Assembly: GCF_009765985.1 (NCBI RefSeq)
Contig: NZ_LMUM01000034.1
Span: 548,069-612,068, forward strand
Reading direction: 5' to 3'
DNA from: Acidobacterium sp. S8
GTDB taxonomy: Bacteria; Acidobacteriota; Terriglobia; Terriglobales; Acidobacteriaceae
DNA length: 64,000 nt
Shown here: positions 36,472-44,669 of the stretch, piece after piece
Numbering within the stretch: position 1 is the first letter of the stretch
Layout: the number at the start of each line of letters is the position of its first letter
The notes under the pieces: generated by a model
What the model was told of the DNA's origin: nothing
Databases searched by the model: none
The model's input: the letters and a program-made list of their open reading frames with translations, nothing else
Program-made: the position numbers and the translations under genes

Positions 36472-37077
36472 CTACATAATGTGTCCGTTGCCTTGCGCTA
36501 CTTTGCTGGTATGCGCACCCGTACGCAGCTTCGGCAGCATGGTTTGATAGAAGTCGCAGAGCCTCCGCGTTCGTTCTTCGTCCGAGCGAAGGCCAAGCAG
36601 TTGCTGCTTGAATCCGAGATCGGCGGGGAGTGCCCAGGCGAGTTGAAAGGCGATCGGCATATCCAGGTCGATGTGGGAAGGCTGATGCTCCATACCTGCC
36701 AGCTCCAGCACCTCAAAGTGCAGCGCTACACATTCTTCGCGCATATGCCGCGTAGATTCCTGTCCGTCGTCGCTGAAGAAATCGACCTCGGCCTGGAGGA
36801 AGTCGCGTGAGTTGTCGAGCAACTCGATCTCGAAGCGGTCGTTACCCACACACAGAATATCGAGACGCTGGTCGTCATACTCATGCAGCACCCGCACGAT
36901 TCTGGCCATGCAGCCGATGACGGCTAATCCTTCGCGTTGTGCTCGCACAACGCCGAAGGGGCTTTGATCGGCGAGACATTCCCCAATCATTTCCTTGTAA
37001 CGCTCCTCGAAGATGTGCAGAGGCAGCGGGGTACCCGGAAAGAGAACGACATCCAGCGGGAATAGGGGGACCTTCAT
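36472..37077 (-). CDS. Lon-substrate-binding-domain protein
   Basis: 201 aa from the ATG at 37077, where MKVPLFPLDVVLFPGTPLPLHIFEERYK matches the start of LON_substr_bdg proteins; the 24 residues upstream in frame are unlikely. The first about 120 residues form the Lon N-terminal fold (EERYKEMIGECL, GVVRAQREGLAVIGCMARIVRVL). No ATPase or protease domain follows, so it is a stand-alone form, often annotated peptidase S16 Lon domain protein. Role unknown; in bacteria these may bind unfolded or specific substrates. Confidence 0.88.
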   Translation of the reverse strand: MKVPLFPLDVVLFPGTPLPLHIFEERYKEMIGECLADQSPFGVVRAQREGLAVIGCMARIVRVLHEYDDQRLDILCVGNDRFEIELLDNSRDFLQAEVDFFSDDGQESTRHMREECVALHFEVLELAGMEHQPSHIDLDMPIAFQLAWALPADLGFKQQLLGLRSDEERTRRLCDFYQTMLPKLRTGAHTSKVAQGNGHIM

Positions 37078-37178
37078 GATTTCGTTATTATGCGCGTTTT
37101 GTGTGGTGTCAAGGCAGGCCGGCAGAGCTTTGTTTTGATGTGCTGCCATTCCTGACCGATTGTTTGCGTGGGAAGAAT

Positions 37179-37496
37179 TTACGCCTGTAGCTCCAATTCG
37201 TCGAGCATGGCCTGCATCTCACTCAATGCGTGCTGGTTGCCTGTGCGCCGGGCACTGGCGATGCCGTCGGTGAGCTGCGATTTCGCTTCGCCGGTACGTC
37301 CTGCCTTTGCCAGCGTTTGCGCTGCCATGAAATATCCAGCGGTGTAGTCGGGGTGATCGGCGAGCAGACGCTGAAACTCCTTGAGCGACGTGTCTACGTT
37401 TCCCTGGGTGGCGTATTCCATAGCCAGGCCATAACGGGCGAAGGCGTTGGTGGGGTCCTGCGTGAGAATTTCAGTAAGCGCTGCGATCTTATCCAT
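37179..37496 (-). CDS. Small TPR protein
   Basis: 105 aa from the ATG at 37496 (MDKIAALTEILTQDPTNAFARYGLAMEYA). Two to three tetratricopeptide repeats are visible: one near 4-37, one near 38-71 (LKEFQRLLADHPDYTAGYFMAAQTL) and a partial third. The longer in-frame version adds 52 residues of poor composition and is rejected. It lies divergent from the thioesterase gene, 134 bases apart, and upstream of the Lon-domain gene on the same strand with a 101-base gap. A scaffold role is possible. Confidence 0.8.
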   Translation of the reverse strand: MDKIAALTEILTQDPTNAFARYGLAMEYATQGNVDTSLKEFQRLLADHPDYTAGYFMAAQTLAKAGRTGEAKSQLTDGIASARRTGNQHALSEMQAMLDELELQA

Positions 37497-37630
37497 TGCT
37501 TCGATTATTTCGCGGGTGGAGCGGGGAAGCAAACGGCGCGCTGGTTGATTAAATCCGCGCGATTGCCGAAACTGATAGAAGCCACACGCAACGATGTCGA
37601 TTGCCAGGGGCGGGGAAAGGTAAGTAATTG

Positions 37631-38146
37631 ATGAATTCTTCCGGGCACTCACTTCCCGTGCGCACGATCGCCGAATCGCAATCGGAGATGACCGAGCTGA
37701 TTTTGCCGAATGATACGAATACGCTGGGCAATCTGCTGGGCGGGCGGCTGATGCACTTTATCGACCTGGTGGGAGCAATGGCCGCTTATCGTCACTCGCG
37801 CACGCATGTCGTCACTGCTTCGATGGACCACATTGATTTCATCGCGCCCGTCCATGTGGGCGATTTGCTGATTCTGAAATCGTCGCTCAATCGCGCCTTC
37901 AATACTTCGATGGAAGTGGGCGTAAAGGTGTGGGTGGAGAACACGATTGCGGGCACGCATCGTCATGTCGCTTCGGCGTACCTCACATTTGTGGCAGTCG
38001 ATTCGCAAGGACGCCGTGTTCCTGTTCCGGGCCTTGCGCCGGATACGGAAGAAGAGAAGCGCCGCTTTGAAGATGCTGGCCGCCGCCGGGAGCTGCGCCA
38101 GAAGGAACTTGGGCACAAGCGCGCGAAGACGCCGACCATAGTTTAG
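37631..38146 (+). CDS. Acyl-CoA thioesterase (hotdog fold)
   Basis: 171-aa single-hotdog thioesterase of the YciA/BFIT type that hydrolyses acyl-CoA thioesters. The signature LPNDTNTLGNLLGGRLMHFIDLVGAMAAYRH has the N..G..GG..D pattern with the catalytic Asp near 44. MDHIDFIAPVHVGDLLILKSSL and YLTFVAVD are typical strands. Start is ambiguous: TTG at 37628 is seven bases from GAAAGG, the ATG at 37631 ten; I use the ATG. The C-terminal 35 residues (EKRRFEDAGRRRELRQKELGHKRAK) are highly charged. Palindromic repeat C lies 26 bases after the stop. Confidence 0.9.
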   Translation: MNSSGHSLPVRTIAESQSEMTELILPNDTNTLGNLLGGRLMHFIDLVGAMAAYRHSRTHVVTASMDHIDFIAPVHVGDLLILKSSLNRAFNTSMEVGVKVWVENTIAGTHRHVASAYLTFVAVDSQGRRVPVPGLAPDTEEEKRRFEDAGRRRELRQKELGHKRAKTPTIV

Positions 38147-38171
38147 TTGGTGAGACGAAGATTTATGCTGT

Positions 38172-38209
38172 CCCACCCTTTCGCAAAGTCCGCGAAAGGA
38201 TGGGGCACC
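38172..38209. repeat. Palindromic repeat, family 1, copy C
   Basis: CCCACCCTTTCGC with GCGAAAGGATGGG arms and tail GCACC, one base different in the loop (TCC instead of TGC). It sits between the thioesterase and Mrp genes, upstream of the latter. Confidence 0.86.
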
Positions 38210-38247
38210 GGCTAACCGCCCTCATTCACAGGTTATAGGGAGTTTTT

Positions 38248-39084
38248 ATGGCACATGGACACGCACCGCAACCACCTGCACCCACACCTTTGCCGGGTGT
38301 GGCGAATATCGTCGCTATTGGATCGGGCAAGGGCGGAGTAGGAAAGACGACGCTTGCTGTGAACACCGCAATTGCGCTGGCGAAGCTGGGATATGAAGTT
38401 GGCCTGATTGACGCGGATATCTACGGGCCGAACGTTCCGCTGATGATGGGGTCAGGACAGCAGCCGCGAGTGCTGCCGAATAATCAAATTGAACCCAATC
38501 TCGCGCACGGGGTGAAGGTGATTTCTGTCGGGCTGATTTCGCCCGGCGACAAGCCGCTGGTGATGCGCGGACCGATGCTGCATCAGATCATTCGGCAGTT
38601 TCTGCAGCAGGTAGATTGGGGAGCGCTGGATTTCCTGATTATCGACCTGCCTCCGGGAACGGGCGATGTTGTCATCTCGCTGGTGCAGACGGTTCCGCTG
38701 ACCGGTGCGGTTGTGGTTTCTACTCCTTCGGATGTGGCGCTGCAGGATGCGCGCAAAGCGCTGGAGATGTTTCATCAGGTGAACGTCGAGGTGTTGGGCA
38801 TTGTCGAGAACATGAGCCACTTCACTTGTCCGCACTGCCACCAGGAGATCGACATCTTCTCGAAGGGTGGCGCGGAGCGGACGGCGAAGCAGTTCAATAT
38901 TCCGTTTCTCGGGTCGGTGGAGCTCGATCCGGAGATTCGCCAGGGCGGCGACAAGGGCCTGCCCATTGCGTTACTGGGGGAAGATTCGCCGAAGGCGAAG
39001 GCGTTTTACGACGTGGCGAAGCAGGTCGCGGAGCGCGCGGAGGCGCTGTCGGCCAAGGCGGAAAATATTTTCGAGATCAGCTGA
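38248..39084 (+). CDS. Mrp/ApbC-family iron-sulfur carrier ATPase
   Basis: 278-aa P-loop NTPase of the Mrp/NBP35 family, which binds and transfers 4Fe-4S clusters. Deviant Walker A: GSGKGGVGKTTLAVNTA at about 26-42. DADIYGPNVPLMMG follows near 55, and the ATP/magnesium site IIDLPPGTGD near 130. Cluster-ligand pair CPHC in FTCPHCHQEIDIFSKGG near 190. The N-terminal DUF59 domain found in many Mrp proteins is absent; instead there is a short His/Pro-rich start (HGHAPQPPAPTP). GGGAG precedes the ATG at 38248. Confidence 0.94.
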   Translation: MAHGHAPQPPAPTPLPGVANIVAIGSGKGGVGKTTLAVNTAIALAKLGYEVGLIDADIYGPNVPLMMGSGQQPRVLPNNQIEPNLAHGVKVISVGLISPGDKPLVMRGPMLHQIIRQFLQQVDWGALDFLIIDLPPGTGDVVISLVQTVPLTGAVVVSTPSDVALQDARKALEMFHQVNVEVLGIVENMSHFTCPHCHQEIDIFSKGGAERTAKQFNIPFLGSVELDPEIRQGGDKGLPIALLGEDSPKAKAFYDVAKQVAERAEALSAKAENIFEIS

Positions 39085-39157
39085 GCAATGACGGGCACAG
39101 CAACCGGCCGGCAAGCGCGGAGCATCCAAACGAGCACTCGTATCGAGGTGGAGTGCC

Positions 39158-39655
39158 ATGGCAACGGTCATCGAAAAGCCGAAAGGCGGAAGCTTTCAGG
39201 CGGCGCGGCGAAACAAGATCGCATCGGCAGCTCCTGAAGTACAGACCCGCATCACGAATGATGCCTTCGGTCGCTTCGCTGCCGTGACATCAGGATGGCT
39301 GGGATCGAAGTGGGCCTTTATAGCGGCGGCCCTGGTGATCGTGGTGTGGGCTGTCACCGGGCCGGTCTTTCACTATTCAAACACCTGGCAATTGATCATC
39401 AATACCGGCACAACAATCGTGACTTTTTTGATGGTGTTTCTGATTCAGAACACGCAGAACCGGGATGCGCGGGCGATTAACCTGAAGTTGAATGAGCTGA
39501 TTCGGGCTACGGATAAGGCGCGCGATCAGATGATCGATATTGAAAATCTTTCCGATCTGGAGCTCGACGAGCTTCACGCCAGTTACGAGAAGATCAAGGC
39601 GGCATGCGAAGGCCGGAAACAGACGGGCAAGCAGTCCAATCCAAATCAGTTATAG
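39158..39655 (+). CDS. Iron-permease-domain (Fe-permease-like) protein
   Basis: 165-aa membrane protein with the Iron_permease (PF04120-like) signature: FAAVTSGWLGSKWAFIAAALVIVVWAVTGPVF (about 31-62), a second TM helix at about 75-96 (TGTTIVTFLMVFLIQNTQNRD), and the helical tail LKLNELIRATDKARDQMIDIENLSDLELDEL. The family is named low-affinity iron permease, but direct transport evidence is limited and a regulatory role is also possible. GAGGTGGAG precedes the ATG at 39158. It follows the Mrp gene by about 75 bases; iron-related context is weak but consistent. Confidence 0.88.
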   Translation: MATVIEKPKGGSFQAARRNKIASAAPEVQTRITNDAFGRFAAVTSGWLGSKWAFIAAALVIVVWAVTGPVFHYSNTWQLIINTGTTIVTFLMVFLIQNTQNRDARAINLKLNELIRATDKARDQMIDIENLSDLELDELHASYEKIKAACEGRKQTGKQSNPNQL

Positions 39656-39715
39656 TGCTGCTGTAGCGAGGCAGAGCTGGACCTAGCGTCGCGGAAAGTC
39701 TTCCGGAGATTGCGG

Positions 39716-41383
39716 ATGCGTGTCTGGGTTTACCTTGGAGCGTTGTGGCTGGCCGCGTTCTGCGTGGCAGATGGACAGGTGCAGATCCATGTGGATCTGA
39801 CCCGAACCGAAGGAAAGTTCACTCCCGTCTATAGCTGGTTCGGGTATGACGAGTCGAACTACACGACGACGAAAAATGGACGCGCTTTACTGCGCGAATT
39901 GCACGATTTAAGCCCGGTTCCGGTGCATATTCGCGCGCATTTTCTGCTCGCTACGGGCGACGGGAACCCGGAGCTGAAGTGGAGCTCGACGAACGTCTAT
40001 ACCGAGGACGCGCAGGGCCATCCGGTCTACAGCTGGACAATTCTGGATCAGATTTTCGATGCCTATGCAGCGACGGGAGTGCGTCCGATGGTGGAGCTGG
40101 GCTTTATGCCGAAGGCGTTGTCGAGCCATCCGGAGCCGTATCACATTCCCTGGCCGACGAAGCCGGGAGATGTGGAGGGATGGTCGTTTCCTCCGAAGGA
40201 TTATGCGCGCTGGGGCGAGCTAGTCTACCAGGTGGCAGAGCACATGGTGCAACGGTACGGAAAGGATGCGGTCGCGGGCTGGTATTGGGAGGTGTGGAAC
40301 GAGCCGGATATCTTTTACTGGCATGGCACCGAGGACGAGTACAACAAGCTCTACGACTATGCGGTTGCGGGCGTGAGGAAGGCGATTCCCGAGGCCCGCG
40401 TAGGTGGGCCTGCCAGCACTGGGCCGAATCCGAGAAGCCATTCGGCTCAATTTTTAGAAGCATTTCTAACGCATTGTGCCCAAGACAAGAGTGCGGCGAC
40501 GGGCGGAGCGATTCCGCTGGACTTTATTTCGTTTCATGTGAAGGGAAGCCCGGAGATTGTTCAGGACCATGTGCAAATGGGGCTGAACAAGGAACTGGAG
40601 AATGCAGCTACAGGGTTTGCGATTGTGCGGAAGTTTCCGAAATTTGAGAAGCTGCCGGTGATTTTGAGTGAAGCCGATCCGGAGGGATGCGCGGCATGCT
40701 CATCGCGCAAGTATCCGCATAATGCTTACCGGAATGGCACGATGTATCCCTCGTACACGGCGGCGGCGATGAAGGAGCTGTTTGCGCTGCAGGATCAATA
40801 TCAGGTGAACCTGATCAGCATGCTGACGTGGGCCTTTGAGTTCGAAGATCAGCCTTACTTCGACGGCTTTCGCACGCTGGCTACGAATGGCGTTGATAAG
40901 CCGGTGATCAATTTCTTTCGCATGGCCGGATTGATGACTGGCGAGCGTGTGCGGGTAGAGAGCAGCGGCAGCGTGGCGCTGGATGACATTTTGAAATCAG
41001 GTGTGCGGCAGCAGGCAGACGTAGATGCGCTGGCTACGGCTGGTGATCATGAGGCTGCGGTGATGCTCTGGAACTATCACGACGATGATCTTCCCGGCCC
41101 TACGGCTGCGATCGATCTTGCAGTCGAAGGATTTCCGGCTGCTGCCCGGCGGGTGCTGGTGGAGCATTACCGCATCGATGATGCGCACAGCAATGCGTAT
41201 ACGGTATGGAAGGCGATGGGATCGCCGCAGAGTCCTACGCCGGAGCAGTATGCGCGGTTACAGGCGACTGGCGGTTTGCAGTTGCTCGATTCGCCGCAAT
41301 GGATGGTTCTCGATTCCGGCACAGTAAAGTTGAGTTTTGAGTTGCCGCGGCATGGGGTTTCGCTGGCGCGGTTCAGCTGGTAG
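39716..41383 (+). CDS. GH39-family glycoside hydrolase
   Basis: 555-aa secreted enzyme with signal peptide (VWVYLGALWLAAFCVADGQ). GH39 enzymes include beta-xylosidases and alpha-L-iduronidases. The acid/base motif is WYWEVWNEPDIFYW (Glu near 196), and the nucleophile is probably the Glu of LPVILSEADPEG near 318. A barrel core (about 20-420) is followed by a beta-domain ending HGVSLARFSW. ATG 39716 has GGAG upstream; an in-frame TTG at 39710 is possible. Substrate not assignable; xylose polymers are likely for soil acidobacteria. Confidence 0.87.
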   Translation: MRVWVYLGALWLAAFCVADGQVQIHVDLTRTEGKFTPVYSWFGYDESNYTTTKNGRALLRELHDLSPVPVHIRAHFLLATGDGNPELKWSSTNVYTEDAQGHPVYSWTILDQIFDAYAATGVRPMVELGFMPKALSSHPEPYHIPWPTKPGDVEGWSFPPKDYARWGELVYQVAEHMVQRYGKDAVAGWYWEVWNEPDIFYWHGTEDEYNKLYDYAVAGVRKAIPEARVGGPASTGPNPRSHSAQFLEAFLTHCAQDKSAATGGAIPLDFISFHVKGSPEIVQDHVQMGLNKELENAATGFAIVRKFPKFEKLPVILSEADPEGCAACSSRKYPHNAYRNGTMYPSYTAAAMKELFALQDQYQVNLISMLTWAFEFEDQPYFDGFRTLATNGVDKPVINFFRMAGLMTGERVRVESSGSVALDDILKSGVRQQADVDALATAGDHEAAVMLWNYHDDDLPGPTAAIDLAVEGFPAAARRVLVEHYRIDDAHSNAYTVWKAMGSPQSPTPEQYARLQATGGLQLLDSPQWMVLDSGTVKLSFELPRHGVSLARFSW

Positions 41384-41411
41384 AGATACAGGTGTTCGAA
41401 TGTATCGTCTT

Positions 41412-41449
41412 CCACCCTTTCGCAAGTGCGCAAAAGGATGGGGCACCCA
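41412..41449. repeat. Palindromic repeat, family 1, copy D (diverged)
   Basis: CCACCCTTTCGC, short loop, and GCAAAAGGATGGGGCACCCA; one C is missing from the left end and a G-to-A change weakens the right arm. It lies 29 bases downstream of the GH39 stop. Confidence 0.8.
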
Positions 41450-41505
41450 GGTTCTGTAGAATCCTCACCCTCAAGATCGAGATGTGGGACATCTTAGTGT
41501 TTTGT

Positions 41506-42039
41506 TTATGCGGCTTTGCGAGCTTTCTTGATTAATTGAAAAGCTGCGTCCGCTCCCCTGCATCCGAGCAGTTGATACTTTTTGCCCTCAAGGCTGTGGT
41601 AGTGAACGAAGAATTGCTGAAGCTCGTCTATCCATTTTTTTGGCAGATCTTTTATGCGTCTGATATTGGCATACATGTGATTCGCTTCGGCGACGGCAAG
41701 TAGTCTGTCGTTTCTGATTCTCTTCTTGCCGTCGATCTGCTCGCCTTCGATCACGCCAATGAGGCGGGAGCGCACGGCGCAGCCGGGAAACGCTGGCTCA
41801 TCCATTAGCAGAAGGACGTCGATGGGATCGCCATCAGGCGCAAGCGTCTGAGGCAGGAAGCCGAAGTCATAAGGAAAAACCATGCCCGCGGGGAGCACTT
41901 TTTTGAGCGAGAAGATGCCTTGATCTGGATCAAACGCAAACTTGTTTCGACTGCCTGCAGGGGTTTCGATGATGACCTGAAGAATGCCATCTTTTTTATC
42001 GATGGGCTTGAGGCTTGTTGGGACTGCCAAAGATTTCAT
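41506..42039 (-). CDS. ppa: Inorganic pyrophosphatase, family I
   Basis: 177 aa from the ATG at 42039 (MKSLAVPTSLKPIDKKDG). The hallmark DGDPIDVLLLMDE has the D-x-D-P-x-D metal motif, preceded by VFPYDFGFLPQTLAPDG and followed by RSRLIGVIEGEQ. It hydrolyses pyrophosphate, driving biosynthetic reactions; cytoplasmic. The open frame continues 135 codons upstream but that part is a mixture of remnant DNA. The Shine-Dalgarno sequence is weak (GTGGAC). The family I start pattern fits a short N-terminus. The gene remnant at 42182-42397 lies upstream on the same strand. Confidence 0.9.
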   Translation of the reverse strand: MKSLAVPTSLKPIDKKDGILQVIIETPAGSRNKFAFDPDQGIFSLKKVLPAGMVFPYDFGFLPQTLAPDGDPIDVLLLMDEPAFPGCAVRSRLIGVIEGEQIDGKKRIRNDRLLAVAEANHMYANIRRIKDLPKKWIDELQQFFVHYHSLEGKKYQLLGCRGADAAFQLIKKARKAA

Positions 42040-42547
42040 TGGTCCACTTTCAGCTGCTCTGCTTCTATCCGCAGCCAGCACTTGTTGGAAGCTGCTTTCG
42101 GATTCGGCGTTGTATGTCCAACCGACAGACCAAATTGCGAATATGCCTTTACGAGGAGTTCTACACAGATCGCCGGATCCCCTATTGCGTGGCAGTCGCT
42201 GGTTTCGTCGTCGGCTGCTGAGGAGCCGATGGATTCGCGAGTGGAGGCAGACCGGCTGCCTGCCGGAGCTTGTCATAGCCGGGATATGTGAAATTGGGAT
42301 CGACCTGTTGCTTGAAAAGCTCGGTGGCAGCGACGGACTCCCCTTCAAGGCCGTAGGGATTTTGCTGGTAGATGCCATTGGCGGACGCGGCTGTGACCTA
42401 AGGTTTGGTACATGCACGAGCGCGAGATATCTTTCGTATCGCATCTGTTTCTTTCAACATAAACTGTTGAGAGACACCTGGCTGGCAACTTATGATTGCA
42501 GCCGTCCGTCAACATTGCTTTGGGTGCCGCATGCTTCAGGAGAGCCG
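42040..42547. other. Gene-free stretch with one remnant
   Basis: Apart from the 3' gene remnant at 42182-42397, these 508 bases show no credible gene. They must contain the divergent promoters of ppa and of the VWA-related gene at 42548. No hairpin or repeat from the families above was seen. Confidence 0.5.
42182..42397 (-). pseudogene. 3' gene remnant
   Basis: In one minus-strand frame, 71 codons end at a TAG (42182-42184) and carry protein-like sequence: ANGIYQQNPYGLEGESVAA, TELFKQQVDPNFTYPGYDK, LRQAAGLPPLANPSAP then a Pro/Thr-rich tail. An in-frame stop (42398-42400) blocks extension upstream and there is no start codon with a ribosome site. I take it as the C-terminal remainder of a deleted gene that once preceded ppa. 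The family is unknown to me. Confidence 0.55.
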
Positions 42548-44125
42548 ATGATTCTGCGATGGTGTACGTTGGTTCTGGCATCGTTTCTTTGTGCGGCGAC
42601 ATTCTTCCATCTATCGCCATGTCGTGCACAGGCGGAATCGCCATCGCCTTCGGGGCAGACTCCTTTTACCTTTCGCGCTGATACGCACATTGTTCTTACG
42701 GATGTAACAGTCACGGATGCGAACGGCAATCCCGTGCACGGTCTGCCGCAGTCCGCGTTTCGCATCCTGGATAACAAACAGCCGCAGGAGATTGCTTCGT
42801 TTGAAGAGCATTCTGGTACGCCTGCCGTGAACCTGTTACCTGCGAGCGCTCCCGGCGTTTACAGCAATGACTATCTGCTGCACCTGCCTCCGGTTTTGAA
42901 TATCGTGGTGATCGATATTGCCAACCTGGATATCTCTTACCAGATGTATTTGAACCTTCAGCTGACGAAGTTTCTGAATGAGCTGCCGGAGGGGCAGCCT
43001 CTTGCTATCTATCTGCGCGCGGGCGAAGGCTGTTTTCTGATGCAGAACTTTACTTCGGATCGCAAGCTGCTGCTGGATGCGTTGCATCGAGCGATCCCGC
43101 GTTTTGCTCCAAATGGCCGTAGATATCTGACTGAGTTCGATACGTTGCAGCAGATAGCGCTCTCTTTAAGCCAGTTGCCTGGCCGCAAGAATGTTCTCTG
43201 GTTTTCCGGTGGTTCCACGCAGTTGGACGCTTCTCTCAGGTCCAATCCGATGCCTCTACAGAATGAATCTGCGTGGCGCGATCTTTATGATCTGCTCGAT
43301 CAGGATCGCATCGCCATCTATCCGATTGATGCGCGTGGTCTCACCGGCTGCCTTCAATGCTCGACTCTCCATTTTCAATTCATGGCTATGAACGATGTGG
43401 CCCAGGCTACGGGCGGTCGTGCTTTCTATAACGACAACGGCTTGAAGGAGGTCGCTCAAAATGTTCTCAGCTCGGACGGCAGCTTTTATACGCTGACTTA
43501 TTCACCGGCTAATCTGCGATTCGATAACAAGTGGCACAAGATTCACATTGAGGTGAGTGATGCCGCTTACCGCCTCAGCTATCGAAGCGGATACTTTGCG
43601 GACGGAAGCCTTCGCAAACCGGAAGAGCCGCCAAAACCGAGAACACGTTTGCTGGCGAATGGGGAGACGTTCAAGGTTTCCGATGCAACGCGAAAGCCGA
43701 TTGTCTTTCAAGCCGTTGTGCTTCCGGCATCAGATCCATCGATCGCAGATCAGGACAAGCCGTCGGGCTCGCTGCCTCTGCCTGATGCAAAGAAGGGGTC
43801 GGTCCCGTTTGCGGTCCGGTATACGGTGCCGATGAGCGCGTTGACCTTAAGACGTGTCGACGGGAGACTGGAGGTTGACGTAGGCGTTGCAGCCGTTGTG
43901 CTCAATCGCGAAGGCGGCTTGGCGGCTAGCCATGTTTATAACGTGACCATGGTGCTGAAAGAGGAATCGTATCGGCGCAGCCCAGATCTGCCGATTGTGC
44001 TGGACCAGAAACTGAATTTGACGAAGGACGCTCAGTTCCTGAATCTGGGTGTGTGGGATCAGATCAATGGACGATTCGGCAGCATCGAGATTCCGCTGAC
44101 GGTGCCGAAGCCGCAGAAGCAGTAG
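42548..44125 (+). CDS. Secreted VWA-related protein (acidobacterial type)
   Basis: 525 aa from the ATG at 42548 (AGGAGA four bases upstream). A signal peptide (CTLVLASFLCAATFFHLSPCRA) precedes a short beta domain (RADTHIVLTDVTVTDANGNPVHGLPQSAFRILDNKQPQEIASFEEH), the Ig-like opening typical of VWFA-related acidobacterial proteins. The VWA-like domain (about 100-310) shows VVIDIANLD instead of a canonical DxSxS MIDAS, so metal binding is doubtful. A final beta-rich region follows. Such proteins are abundant in acidobacteria and have no known function. The 760-aa protein at 46347-48629 has the same architecture. Confidence 0.82.
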   Translation: MILRWCTLVLASFLCAATFFHLSPCRAQAESPSPSGQTPFTFRADTHIVLTDVTVTDANGNPVHGLPQSAFRILDNKQPQEIASFEEHSGTPAVNLLPASAPGVYSNDYLLHLPPVLNIVVIDIANLDISYQMYLNLQLTKFLNELPEGQPLAIYLRAGEGCFLMQNFTSDRKLLLDALHRAIPRFAPNGRRYLTEFDTLQQIALSLSQLPGRKNVLWFSGGSTQLDASLRSNPMPLQNESAWRDLYDLLDQDRIAIYPIDARGLTGCLQCSTLHFQFMAMNDVAQATGGRAFYNDNGLKEVAQNVLSSDGSFYTLTYSPANLRFDNKWHKIHIEVSDAAYRLSYRSGYFADGSLRKPEEPPKPRTRLLANGETFKVSDATRKPIVFQAVVLPASDPSIADQDKPSGSLPLPDAKKGSVPFAVRYTVPMSALTLRRVDGRLEVDVGVAAVVLNREGGLAASHVYNVTMVLKEESYRRSPDLPIVLDQKLNLTKDAQFLNLGVWDQINGRFGSIEIPLTVPKPQKQ

Positions 44126-44168
44126 TTGTGCACCGTGATTCTTAACCCATTCCAACTGGAGAAAGACA

Positions 44169-44525
44169 ATGACGAGAGGCGCGGCCATGAATCTAGCCAA
44201 CGATTGGGTAGCGGCGTGGAACGGCCATGATCTGGACGCGATCATGATGCACTATGAAGATGCCGTCGAGTTGACTTCGCCGACTGCTGCTCAGTTGTTG
44301 GGGACGTCCGATGGCAAAGTGGTTGGGAAAGAAAACGTGAAAGCTTATTTTCAGCGAGGGTTAGAAGCTTATCCGGAACTAAGTTTTCATCTCGAGGACG
44401 TGCTCTGGGGCGTGAACAGCGTGGTGCTCTACTACACGAATCAAAAGGGGACACGCACGGCAGAGTTCATGGAGCTTTCAGCGATGGGGAAAGTGGCTCG
44501 CGTGGTGGCGAACTACAACGGCTAG
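44169..44525 (+). CDS. NTF2/SnoaL-like protein
   Basis: 118-aa cone-fold protein (NTF2-like). The opening WVAAWNGHDLDAIMMHYEDAVELTSPTAAQLLG is characteristic, and VVGKENVKAYFQRGLEAYPELSFHLEDVLWG follows. These proteins bind small hydrophobic ligands or act as ketosteroid-isomerase-like enzymes; here no catalytic Asp can be assigned. GGAG lies upstream of the ATG (with a purine-rich GAAAGACA between). Located 44 bases after the VWA-related gene and possibly co-transcribed. Confidence 0.82.
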   Translation: MTRGAAMNLANDWVAAWNGHDLDAIMMHYEDAVELTSPTAAQLLGTSDGKVVGKENVKAYFQRGLEAYPELSFHLEDVLWGVNSVVLYYTNQKGTRTAEFMELSAMGKVARVVANYNG

Positions 44526-44612
44526 CATGGGTAGGGAATTGCGGTGGCACCCCGGCAAGTTGATCCGCTGCGGTCTTCGACCTTAAGCGGATGAGCCTGC
44601 GGCAGCAAGGTA

Positions 44613-44657
44613 CGCCGTCTGCAGACGGCGATTTATTCAGAGGGCTAAAGCCCTCTG
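44613..44657. repeat. Two adjacent perfect palindromes
   Basis: CGCCGTCTGCAGACGGCG at 44613-44630 (18-base perfect palindrome) and CAGAGGGC-TAAA-GCCCTCTG at 44638-44657 (8-bp stem). They lie between the convergent NTF2-like and MltF-like genes. Neither is followed by a clear T-run, so transcription termination is possible but not certain. Confidence 0.75.
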
Positions 44658-44669
44658 CTTCTACCCTTC

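Noticed and set aside
42040..42444. N-terminal extension of the pyrophosphatase
   Set aside because: The 135 codons upstream have no family similarity and overlap the out-of-frame gene remnant; the typical start is at 42039.
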